Shown: in pieces, positions 43,903 through 51,266 of the stretch
How positions within the stretch are numbered: the first letter of the stretch is position 1
Layout: each line of letters starts with the position of its first letter
Source: CAINFV01 sp964409235
GTDB taxonomy: Bacteria > Chlamydiota > Chlamydiia > Chlamydiales > FEN-1388
Assembly (NCBI GenBank): GCA_964409235.1
Contig: CAYPCN010000002.1
Coordinates: forward strand, 1-64,000
Direction of reading: 5' to 3'
Length of the DNA: 64,000 nucleotides
Made by a program: the position numbers and the translations under genes
Notes under the pieces: generated by a model
The model's database searches: none
Seen by the model: only the letters and a program-made list of their open reading frames with translations
What the model was told of the DNA's origin: nothing

Positions 43903-44822
43903 ACGCAAACCTCAACACCGGTTGTTGCTACCGCCGAAGGAAGCCGTTTGCCAATCCCTGCTTCAGGAAATGCCCCCAAGCCTACAACAGCATCGCCTAA
44001 TCCAGAGCCCGAGATCTTGGCGCCGTAGATGGTAGGAGCGCTGCGCAGAGCCCAGCAAAGAGCTGACAGCTCGGGCGTCCCTACGCCAAGGGCTTCCATC
44101 AGGCCATGGGCATGATTCATCAGCCTCCCGACGGTAGTCTCATCGCGAGCCACCAGAGCATCAATGGCGGCAGAGGTGACGTCATTGAGCGCCGAAAAAA
44201 GCGCTTGATACACCTTTGGTTGCTGTTGTTCCCATCTTCTGACACAACGGATGACCTCCGGCGTTGGCGTTTTTTTTCCCGAATAGAGGAAAACAAGTGG
44301 CAGTTCGGACAGGAGAGGGGAGACAGCGATTTCATCAGCGCGATAGCTGATCACGCCGCCATAGATGCTTGCAGCAGCATCAGCGCCTGAGCCATACCCC
44401 TGCACATTCCGGATCACCGTACAGCAGTCACGAAGCAGGGCCTGGTTGTCGTACGAGCCTCGTATCCATGTCGTCAACGCTGCCATAAGTGCGACAGTAA
44501 CCGCCGCCGACGAGGCCAACCCAACGGTGGGGTCAATGGCTGAGGAAATAGCAACGTGCACTCCCGATGGCAATCGGCCGTTCAGCAGGCGGAAAACGCC
44601 CTCTACAAACCGCAGATTAGTACCGAGACAAGGGTTGTCGAGCGTTGCCGTGACAGTACCAAAGGCAGAGCAAACGTCGATCATGGTGTCGGAGCGAGGG
44701 GTGATGGTCACTGATAGGCGGCAGTCAATGGCCGCGGCAATGGCATGGCCTCCTCGAAGGACGGCATGCTCCCCGAAGAGCATGGCGCTGCCTGGGGCGC
44801 TAGCGACAATTGACTGTGGCAC
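43890..44822 (-). CDS. GHMP kinase of the mevalonate pathway (mevalonate or phosphomevalonate kinase)
   Basis: The 310-aa protein begins with SAPGSAMLFGEHAVLRGGHAIAAAID, the usual first GHMP block. It has DPTVGLASSAAVTVALMAAL for the ATP loop, GYGSGADAAASIYGG, and a C-terminal KISGSGLGDAVVGLG. Sitting between a second kinase and mvaD, it should be mevalonate kinase or phosphomevalonate kinase; which of the two cannot be decided by eye. The start is GTG at 44822 with AAGGGG 9 nt upstream, overlapping the upstream gene by 23 bp. Both overlaps imply one mRNA. Confidence 0.85.
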   Translation of the reverse strand: MPQSIVASAPGSAMLFGEHAVLRGGHAIAAAIDCRLSVTITPRSDTMIDVCSAFGTVTATLDNPCLGTNLRFVEGVFRLLNGRLPSGVHVAISSAIDPTVGLASSAAVTVALMAALTTWIRGSYDNQALLRDCCTVIRNVQGYGSGADAAASIYGGVISYRADEIAVSPLLSELPLVFLYSGKKTPTPEVIRCVRRWEQQQPKVYQALFSALNDVTSAAIDALVARDETTVGRLMNHAHGLMEALGVGTPELSALCWALRSAPTIYGAKISGSGLGDAVVGLGAFPEAGIGKRLPSAVATTGVEVCVCPP

Positions 44823-45852
44823 CGGTCACATCCCCTTCTAATCGGAAACAAGAATACCCGTACCTCTCGCAGAGCGTCATCGGTGGAACGTCATCGGCGA
44901 CGAGGACAATGCCTCCCGCCTCTCCTCGAACCGCGCCGGCACCGCAGATCTTGGCCGCTCCACCGTTCGCTTCGACAGCACGGATGAACGAGGCGACGCG
45001 CTGCGGCACAACGCCAATTTTCATGAGGAGATGGTGGTTGTGTGTAATAGCATCTCTCATGGCTTTGGCATTCTGCGCCTGCAGCGATTGCTGTACGTCG
45101 TTTGTCACAGCGCCAAATTCCTGCCAAATCGAACTGGTGGCGTAGTGGCGATTGACGTTGGCAACGCATTCGCCCGTCGTCGTCTGCGGACGGCCAGTAT
45201 TGACGACCCACAATGAGGATGAGGGAATCTCGAGCTTTTCAGGCGTTCTCTCTTTCTGAAAGCGAAGGCATCCACCATGGAGGGACACATAGGAATCGAC
45301 ACCACTGGCTTTTCCATGCTGTAGACGTTCGACTTCTAAGATCTGGCGCTCGATCCACTCCGTGCCCTTCGTAATGCGGAAGAAATGGAGCAGGGCCTGA
45401 ACAAAGCTGACCGCTGTGGCAGCCGAAGATCCCATGCCGCAGCCAATGGGAATCGTGGAGTGGACTTTGATGTCCATGCCATGCTCCATCTCGATGGTGC
45501 AGGCATCGATGAAAGACATGAGCGCAAATTGAAAGATATCGGCTGGAGTTTGGACGACACTGCGAATGGACAGCTCGCCATTCATGAATTGGTGGTACGC
45601 GTGCAGCAACTGATCGCGCACGGTCTTAAGGGTGGAAGCTGTGACGCGAAGCGTCTTCCGCACATTGCACAGGGTGAACAAGATTCCCAGCCCATCTTTA
45701 GCTGTAATCTCTGTCGTAGCAAATCGGGTGACGGCAAGAGCGATCGCCGGCTGACCATACACAACCGAATGCTCTCCCGAAATAATGACCTTTGCGGGTG
45801 CACGGGCTACAATAGCGCTCACATCCTCTCTCGTTTGATCCTTCAGAGTCAT
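44800..45852 (-). CDS. mevalonate kinase-like GHMP kinase
   Basis: First gene of the mevalonate cluster, 350 residues. Its GHMP blocks are VARAPAKVIISGEHSVVYGQPAIALAV (start), STIPIGCGMGSSAATAVSF (ATP loop), QHGKASGVDSYVSLHGG (with the Asp typical of mevalonate kinases) and GAAKICGAGAVRGEAGG. The GEHSVVYG block favours mevalonate kinase (EC 2.7.1.36), leaving the neighbour as the phosphomevalonate kinase, but the assignments could be reversed. The ATG at 45852 lies inside the terminal repeat of the palindromic element 45846-45950, and no ribosome site is seen before it. A GTG 10 codons later is an alternative. The whole cluster makes IPP from mevalonate; HMG-CoA synthase and reductase are not in this window. 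Confidence 0.85.
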   Translation of the reverse strand: MTLKDQTREDVSAIVARAPAKVIISGEHSVVYGQPAIALAVTRFATTEITAKDGLGILFTLCNVRKTLRVTASTLKTVRDQLLHAYHQFMNGELSIRSVVQTPADIFQFALMSFIDACTIEMEHGMDIKVHSTIPIGCGMGSSAATAVSFVQALLHFFRITKGTEWIERQILEVERLQHGKASGVDSYVSLHGGCLRFQKERTPEKLEIPSSSLWVVNTGRPQTTTGECVANVNRHYATSSIWQEFGAVTNDVQQSLQAQNAKAMRDAITHNHHLLMKIGVVPQRVASFIRAVEANGGAAKICGAGAVRGEAGGIVLVADDVPPMTLCERYGYSCFRLEGDVTGATVNCR

Positions 45853-45950
45853 TTGCAACGTGGGTTTTTAGAGGAGAAGGGAAAGATTTTTGGTAGATTC
45901 GACCAAAAAGATCCTACGCTAGCCTCCAAAAGGCACATCGCAAATGGCTC
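45846..45950. repeat. complete GAGCCAT palindromic element (105 bp)
   Basis: The imperfect left end (AGAGTCATTTGCAACG, type B with GTTTTTAGAGGAGAAGG) and the right end ATCGCAAATGGCTC (type A, CCTCCAAAAGGC) are inverted. The centre TTTTTGGTAGATTCGACCAAAAA is itself palindromic. The left end contains the mevalonate kinase start codon. The gap from 45951 to the tRNA at 46092 shows nothing else. Confidence 0.85.
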
Positions 45951-46091
45951 CCTTCAGTATACGTGTTTTAGGGCAATTGCGCCACAGGCAAACAACCGCG
46001 AGCAATAGTTCTCGGACATTCAATGGCTCTTCGAGGAAAGGTGTGGAGAGAAACGGAGTATTTTCGCTAGGATAGCAGTCTCTGTGTGTTC

Positions 46092-46164
46092 GCCTGAATA
46101 GCTCATTTGGTAGAGCGGCGCACTCGTAATGCGTAGGTGGTCGGTTCGATTCCGGCTTCAGGCA
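46092..46164 (+). tRNA. tRNA-Thr(CGT)
   Basis: A 73-nt cloverleaf: acceptor GCCTGAA/TTCAGGC, D-arm AGCTCATTTGGTAGAGC, anticodon arm GCGCA-CTCGTAA-TGCGT with anticodon CGT, and T-arm GGTTCGATTCC. CCA is not encoded. Confidence 0.95.
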
Positions 46165-46239
46165 TTAAAAGTCCCCGCCAGCCAGCAGTTCCTGAACCTC
46201 CCGCATCGAGAGGGGAATGCTGGCAATGGCTGTAAGACG

Positions 46240-46719
46240 TTACGATCGTGGGGTGACGCGCGATCGACCTTGGTGGCTGACCATCAGCCATACCTTCTGC
46301 CCGACGCCCATCATTGGATCTGGGCCTTGAACAACGGTCTTTGACTCACCATTTTCTAGTGCCACGACGTATTCCATGGCATTTTGAGTTTTCAAAGCCT
46401 TCTCAGCATACGCACCGGCGACAGCACCAGCAACCGCTCCGCCAACAGTGGCCAGCGTATTCCCCTCGCCCTTGCCAATTTTTGAGCCAAGGTAGGCTCC
46501 TCCCACTCCACCGCCAATAATGCCCAGAGGGTTTTCCTCTAAATATTCCTTGTCTTCAACCGTCACTTGACGCGCACTGATGATCACGCCTGGATAGGTG
46601 GATGAAGTTTCTCCAACAGCCGAACCAGAATAGACATTCGAAGAGATTTGGCGCGCACAGCCACCAGCAATCAGGGCGGCCACACAGCCAATGCATACAA
46701 GTACTTTAGTATGACTCAT
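46240..46719 (-). CDS. SlyB/Pcp-like glycine-zipper outer-membrane lipoprotein
   Basis: The 159-residue protein starts with a lipoprotein signal peptide, MSHTKVLVCIGCVAALIAGGCARQ, whose lipobox IAGG-C predicts a lipidated Cys at about residue 21. The glycine-zipper 2TM region follows (IIGGGVGGAYLGSKIGKGEGNTLATVGGAVAGAVAGAYAEKAL), typical of SlyB/Pcp proteins that brace the outer membrane. The C-terminal half (VALENGESKTVVQGPDPMMGVGQKVWLM) is the usual SlyB tail. Start 46719: AAGGAG lies 7 nt upstream; upstream in-frame codons are unlikely. Single gene. Confidence 0.88.
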   Translation of the reverse strand: MSHTKVLVCIGCVAALIAGGCARQISSNVYSGSAVGETSSTYPGVIISARQVTVEDKEYLEENPLGIIGGGVGGAYLGSKIGKGEGNTLATVGGAVAGAVAGAYAEKALKTQNAMEYVVALENGESKTVVQGPDPMMGVGQKVWLMVSHQGRSRVTPRS

Positions 46720-46764
46720 ACAAAAACTCCTTATTAGATACGCCATATCTCCCATGGCTTTACA

Positions 46765-47628
46765 TTATAATTTTTTTGCCGTGTTATTTTCCATCGTTGC
46801 GCGATACCTTTCTTGGCACGATTTGAAAACAGGCATCAGCTCAGGGCATGCAGACTCCAACCAAGATTGGAGAGGTTTCAGCCTATTGAGATCGTGGAGC
46901 GTTTGCCTCTTCCGATCTGAGAGCTGGCATAGCTTCCCTGTATCAAGCAAGGTCGCCTTGCCATCGACGAACCCAACATTGCCATTTCGAATGAGCGACC
47001 CATCTCTGTCCACCACCCCCTTCTCTCGGCACACGGTCAGCAACGTAAACAGAGATTCAAGGCGAGCTGCAGCCTCTTTGACGTTGCGTTCTGCCAGCAA
47101 GCGCATGAGCGTTTGTTTGAATGGCTGTGCTTTCTTTTGGAAGATAAAAGGGACATCCTGCAACGCAATTTTTTCGACCTTGCCTCGTTCCGTTAACACC
47201 GTCACAGTGGGTACCTTCAATGAGTGCGGCCCACAGACACAGGCGACAACGCCTGTTTCTCCCGGCAGCACCGTCCGGGCGAGGACAGCCCCCATCATGT
47301 ATTCTTCGAGTTGTTTTCGCTTTTTCTTTTTGTCGGATTTCTTAAAAAGCTTGAGCACGTACTTTCCATCAGATGTCTCATAGGCCACGCACTGTTTCCC
47401 TTCGCCCAGGAAAAACAGAGGTTGCCCGAAGAGGGGCCGAAGGGCATCTAGAGAGACAGCAGGCGCTGTTTCTTTGAAAGTAACGTCCTTGAAATGGCAC
47501 AGGGAATGCGAAGAGAACAGGCGCGCCTGCCTCGATCGGAACTTCTGCCATTTGATCACAGCAAAACAACCCAAGACCGCAAGAAAGAGTATGGTCAGAA
47601 AGGCCGCCGGCCGACGTACACATGTCAT
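46765..47628 (-). CDS. membrane-anchored protein-kinase-like protein, paralogue A
   Basis: The 287-aa product has a transmembrane anchor at about 8-25 and then a kinase-like domain: FFLGEGKQCVAYETSDGKYVLKLFK, with a Gly-loop-like stretch and a VAIK-type Lys93; a middle FIFQKKAQPF; and GVVDRDGSLIRNGNVGFVDGKATLLDTGKL. In that last stretch Asp207 or Asp209, Asn215 or Asn217 and Asp229 could serve as catalytic and metal-binding residues in place of HRD-N-DFG. The same residues recur in the gene at 50136-51089. The protein may be an active atypical kinase or a pseudokinase; the substrate is unknown. The ATG at 47628 has AGGAG 7 nt upstream. No known family is named with confidence. Confidence 0.65.
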   Translation of the reverse strand: MTCVRRPAAFLTILFLAVLGCFAVIKWQKFRSRQARLFSSHSLCHFKDVTFKETAPAVSLDALRPLFGQPLFFLGEGKQCVAYETSDGKYVLKLFKKSDKKKKRKQLEEYMMGAVLARTVLPGETGVVACVCGPHSLKVPTVTVLTERGKVEKIALQDVPFIFQKKAQPFKQTLMRLLAERNVKEAAARLESLFTLLTVCREKGVVDRDGSLIRNGNVGFVDGKATLLDTGKLCQLSDRKRQTLHDLNRLKPLQSWLESACPELMPVFKSCQERYRATMENNTAKKL

Positions 47629-47679
47629 AGAGAGACTCCTCCATAAATGAGCCCTTCTATGCTATCATCGAGACCGGTA

Positions 47680-47771
47680 TCGGTGCAAGATGGAGAGAGT
47701 AGGATCTTTTCGGCCGAATCTACCCAAACCCTCCCACTTCTCCTCCTCAAACCCTGCATCGCACATGGCTC
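47680..47771. repeat. partial GAGCCAT palindromic element
   Basis: The right end GCATCGCACATGGCTC (47756-47771) is a good terminus. The interior GGATCTTTTCGGCCGAATCTACCC (47702 onward) matches the 42443 copy. The left end is degenerate. It lies between the kinase-like gene and the YhcH gene. Confidence 0.65.
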
Positions 47772-47831
47772 AACTTGCTCGAAATCTCTCTCTGTGTGAG
47801 ACTATCTTCGCGTGACAGTTGAGGATTTTGT

Positions 47832-48278
47832 ATGATTATCGAGCCGCTTGGCCAAGTACCAAAGTATTTTCCTCTCCATCCTCTCTTCGAGAAGGCATAT
47901 GAATTTTGCTGCATTGCTGAACGCCATGGCATGCCAGAAGGAGAGTTTCATATTGAAGGCGATCGGCTCATCGCCATTGTCTCCACAGGAGATAGGGAAG
48001 GAGGCTCTCACCTTGAAGCTCACAGGCGCTATATCGACATGCAATATATCATGAGCGGCACTGACTGCATAGGATGGAGATCGACAGCAACATGCCAAGA
48101 TATCGTGAGCGCCTACTCAAAAGAACAGGATAACATCTTCTTCGGCGATGAGCCTGCCTCTTGGATTGAAATACAAGCCGGCTGCTGCGTTCTTTTGTTC
48201 CCAAATGATGCCCATATGTCTCGATATGGAGAGAGGGCCGGAAAGAAAATTATTCTTAAAATTGGCATCGAACTGTGA
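47832..48278 (+). CDS. YhcH/YjgK/YiaL-family protein
   Basis: This 148-residue single-domain protein has the family landmarks LEAHRRYIDMQYIMSGTDCIGW and VLLFPNDAHMSRY followed by KKIILKIGIEL. The His and Asp residues would line the metal site of the cupin-like fold. Relatives include NanQ, an N-acetylneuraminate anomerase, and EbgC, so a role in sugar handling is likely, but the substrate is not visible. Its stop overlaps the start of the exporter gene (GTGA), so the two are translationally coupled. Confidence 0.82.
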   Translation: MIIEPLGQVPKYFPLHPLFEKAYEFCCIAERHGMPEGEFHIEGDRLIAIVSTGDREGGSHLEAHRRYIDMQYIMSGTDCIGWRSTATCQDIVSAYSKEQDNIFFGDEPASWIEIQAGCCVLLFPNDAHMSRYGERAGKKIILKIGIEL

Positions 48279-50233
48279 AACGACTCGTACAAATCGCGTT
48301 TTCCAAGGTAGCATACCGGTACCTTCTTCTCTTCACTCTCATCTCTGCCTTAGGCTTTACAATTGCTACACAGCTGAAGATGTTTTCTCTTGGCATCATC
48401 ACCAGAAAAGGACCAGATGCGTTTGAGCTGTTTGGGACCGGCCATCGGCCTACCACCATCAGCCATGACCAACTCACAGCGCGATGGCAGGAGTTGGATA
48501 AAGCCGGAAAAGGCACGATCGATCGCGATGATGTTGCCCTCTATATGGAAACCCACCACAAAGAGGGAATTATCGATCGAGGAATCGCCACCATCAGCCG
48601 ATACTTCCCCTTAGATACAAATATCTGGGCTCTTGTGAGCGTCATTCTTTCTATCGCCTTCTTTGAAGCCATCACCCTTTTTGCCTACCGCTTTGGCACG
48701 AAGATCTTTGCCATCAGAATTGGCAAAGACATTCGCCAACAATATTTTGAACATATTCAATCGCTACCGATGAGCTTTTATCAGAGTCATAATATCGGTG
48801 CGCTTTCATCGCGCGCGGTCAACGATGCGTATATAATTGCCGATGGCATTAATTCGATGCTCATCAACTATTTCCAAACCCCCTTTGCGCTTGTCTCGAC
48901 CTTAGGCCTCTGTTTTGCTATCTCATGGCGCCTGTCCTGCGTTGTCTTCATTGGGCTGCCCATGTTGATAGGCCCTATTGTCTTTATCGCACGACGTATT
49001 CGACGACTTTCCCGGCAATTGCAGAAAAAACAGGAGGCGTTCGCATCAGTCCTTGTAGAGTTCTTAAGTGGGGTGCAAACCATCAAACTGTTTGCCATGG
49101 AGGACTTCTCCCTCAAAAAATACAAAGAAAACAATGATGCCATGGCAGCGCTCGAGATCAGAAATGCCCGATATGATATTAGCTCGCGGCCAGTCCTGCA
49201 CATGATCGCCATGGTCTTCCTCGCCACGACGCTCCTCTTCGGCCTATGGGGACTTCGCCTACCGCTGCATGAAGTGCTTTTTTTCTGTGGGCTTCTCTCT
49301 GCCGTCTATGAGCCCATCAAAAAATTCGCCGAAGAAAACGGTCGGATTCAACGCGGGGTCGCCGCCTGTGATCGGCTGTACGAAGTCTTAGATCTCCATC
49401 CATCGATTCAGGATGAGAAAAATGCTAGAGGGGAGATTTCCTTTTCACATGCCGTGACCTTTGAAAACGTCACCTTTGGCTACGGCCAGGATCAGATAGT
49501 TCTTTCCTCGGTTTCATTTGAAGTGAAACGGGGAGAGATGGTCGCGATCGTCGGCCCGACAGGGGGTGGAAAATCCACGATCGTCTCCCTCTTTACCCGT
49601 TTGTTTGAGCCCCAAGATGGCGTCATTTCGATTGACGGGGTTCCCATCCAACAGATCTCGCAAAAATCGCTGCGTGAATTTTTCGCCGTCGTCCCCCAAA
49701 AACCATTTCTCTTCCACGACACCGTTCGAGAGAACATCTGCTTTGGGCGAGCCTTTAGCGATGAAGCCGTGCGCTATGCCGCACGCCAAGCTCATGCTGA
49801 AGAGTTTATCTGCGCGCTTCCCCATGGCTATGACACCTTCCTTGCTGAGGCTGGGAAGACGCTGTCAGGGGGTCAGCAGCAGCGGTTAGCCATTGCTCGC
49901 GCCCTTATCAAACAATCCCCTATCCTCGTGCTCGATGAAGCCACGTCAGCACTTGACCCTGCCAGCGAGCTCCAGATAAAACTCGCTCTCAAGGAACTGA
50001 AAGGGACGTTTACGCAGATCGTCATTGCTCATCGGCTGTCAACGATCGAGAACGCCGACCGTATTATCGTGATCGAAGGAGGGAAAAAGGTCGGCGATGG
50101 CACTAAAGAAGAACTACTGCAAACATGTCCTACGTTCAGGCGTCTTTGGATGCCGCATCTGTCTTCATCTCACGATGAAGGAGTTCTTTCTTCTGGATGT
50201 AATGAGACCACAGTTCAGGATACGACGCTTTAA
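48275..50233 (+). CDS. MsbA-like ABC exporter (fused permease and ATPase)
   Basis: The 652-aa half-transporter starts with a membrane helix, has a soluble insert (about 45-115: ELFGTGHRPTTISHDQLTARWQELDKAGKGTIDRDD), then five more helices. The ATPase domain has Walker A VGPTGGGKST, the signature LSGGQQQRLAIARALIK, Walker B ILVLDEATSALD and the H-loop VIAHRLST. This is the MsbA/LmrA architecture of dimeric lipid or drug exporters; lipid A is the most plausible cargo in a chlamydia. The insert between the first two helices is larger than in MsbA and contains an EF-hand-like DKAGKGTIDRDD, worth testing. It starts with GTG at 48275, and its 3' end overlaps the convergent gene by 98 bp. Confidence 0.88.
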   Translation: MKRLVQIAFSKVAYRYLLLFTLISALGFTIATQLKMFSLGIITRKGPDAFELFGTGHRPTTISHDQLTARWQELDKAGKGTIDRDDVALYMETHHKEGIIDRGIATISRYFPLDTNIWALVSVILSIAFFEAITLFAYRFGTKIFAIRIGKDIRQQYFEHIQSLPMSFYQSHNIGALSSRAVNDAYIIADGINSMLINYFQTPFALVSTLGLCFAISWRLSCVVFIGLPMLIGPIVFIARRIRRLSRQLQKKQEAFASVLVEFLSGVQTIKLFAMEDFSLKKYKENNDAMAALEIRNARYDISSRPVLHMIAMVFLATTLLFGLWGLRLPLHEVLFFCGLLSAVYEPIKKFAEENGRIQRGVAACDRLYEVLDLHPSIQDEKNARGEISFSHAVTFENVTFGYGQDQIVLSSVSFEVKRGEMVAIVGPTGGGKSTIVSLFTRLFEPQDGVISIDGVPIQQISQKSLREFFAVVPQKPFLFHDTVRENICFGRAFSDEAVRYAARQAHAEEFICALPHGYDTFLAEAGKTLSGGQQQRLAIARALIKQSPILVLDEATSALDPASELQIKLALKELKGTFTQIVIAHRLSTIENADRIIVIEGGKKVGDGTKEELLQTCPTFRRLWMPHLSSSHDEGVLSSGCNETTVQDTTL

Positions 50234-51089
50234 GCCAGCGTTCGAGCGGCATAAGCCGCAGGTGGGTTTCGTACCGCATCCGCTCCTTGACATCTAGGTT
50301 TTTGGCACGGAAGAAATGCCAGGTATCCATATAAATAGCCCGGTCTTCAGTACACCCGATATTGTTGTTTGAGATGAGGTTGTCGTCTCCATCGACGAAC
50401 CCTTTGCGGGCCAGCGATAGCAAGAGCTCGAACACTTGATCAACACGTGCTTTTGCCTCGTCGACTTTCCCAGCATCCATAAGCTCAGTGAGACAAAGGA
50501 TCAGCGGGGTTGCCTTCTTCTGCACGACAAAGCAGGTGTCATCGCCGCACACACGCTGCGACTGACCGTAACTATCGATTAATTTCAGACCGTGAATCTT
50601 TGCTTTCGTCCGGTTTAAGTGGACATAGATCACCCCTGTCTCTTCCTGCAGTTCATCAAAGCAGACTCTCGAGCTCATGAAGATGTCTTCGAATTTATTC
50701 ATCTTCTTTCGGCGTGGTGCAGATTTTGTCCACAGCCGATCAAGCCATCCCTTCTTTTGGACGGGCTGGAAGTTGTTCAGATGAATAAACTTCACAACGT
50801 ATTTTTCATCTGTGGTGCAGAAGATATACGAATGCTGCCCCTTGCCCATCCAGCGCAAAGCCTGTTGAGAGACCACGTAAAAAAATCGATCGTGATCTGG
50901 CGAAAGGCGTACCTCCCAATCTGCTCGTGAGTCCATTGAAGACTCGATATATTTGAGATTGAACAGCCGAGAAGGCCGCGCAATCTGTTCTAATCGCTTG
51001 TCGATCATCTGACCCTTGACAATCAAAAAGACCAGCATGAGCGTGAATATTCCCCCAAACAGCACCTGAGAGAAAGTTTTGATATTCAT
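50136..51089 (-). CDS. membrane-anchored protein-kinase-like protein, paralogue B
   Basis: This 317-residue paralogue of the gene at 46765-47628 starts with a membrane anchor at about 8-26 and continues RWMGKGQHSYIFCTTDEKYVVKF (Lys100 as the VAIK equivalent). It also has CFVVQKKATPLI and GFVDGDDNLISNNNIGCTEDRAIYMDTWHFF (Asp233 or Asp235, Asn241/Asn243, Asp255). The C-terminal region LRLMPLERWLKASYPELWSHY matches LNRLKPLQSWLESACPELMPVF of paralogue A. ATG 51089 is chosen since the earlier in-frame TTG at 51119 has no ribosome site. The stop overlaps the exporter gene tail to tail. Substrate unknown. Confidence 0.65.
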   Translation of the reverse strand: MNIKTFSQVLFGGIFTLMLVFLIVKGQMIDKRLEQIARPSRLFNLKYIESSMDSRADWEVRLSPDHDRFFYVVSQQALRWMGKGQHSYIFCTTDEKYVVKFIHLNNFQPVQKKGWLDRLWTKSAPRRKKMNKFEDIFMSSRVCFDELQEETGVIYVHLNRTKAKIHGLKLIDSYGQSQRVCGDDTCFVVQKKATPLILCLTELMDAGKVDEAKARVDQVFELLLSLARKGFVDGDDNLISNNNIGCTEDRAIYMDTWHFFRAKNLDVKERMRYETHLRLMPLERWLKASYPELWSHYIQKKELLHREMKTDAASKDA

Positions 51090-51266
51090 ATAGATCACCG
51101 CATTCAAAATCGTGGACAAAGCATACTATGTTACACTTCTACGATTTTTCGTCCTAGGCTCTCCAAATGGAGTGTTCAACGCAAAGTAAAAATGTCCCAT
51201 TCTCGAGCAAAATAGCCATCTCAGATACAATACCAGCATCTAGCAGACGCATGCGATGGAAGCCAT

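Noticed and set aside
40348..47771. CRISPR array from the repeated GAGCCAT sequences
   Set aside because: Copies are scattered over kilobases, inverted in pairs and separated by genes, with no regular spacing.
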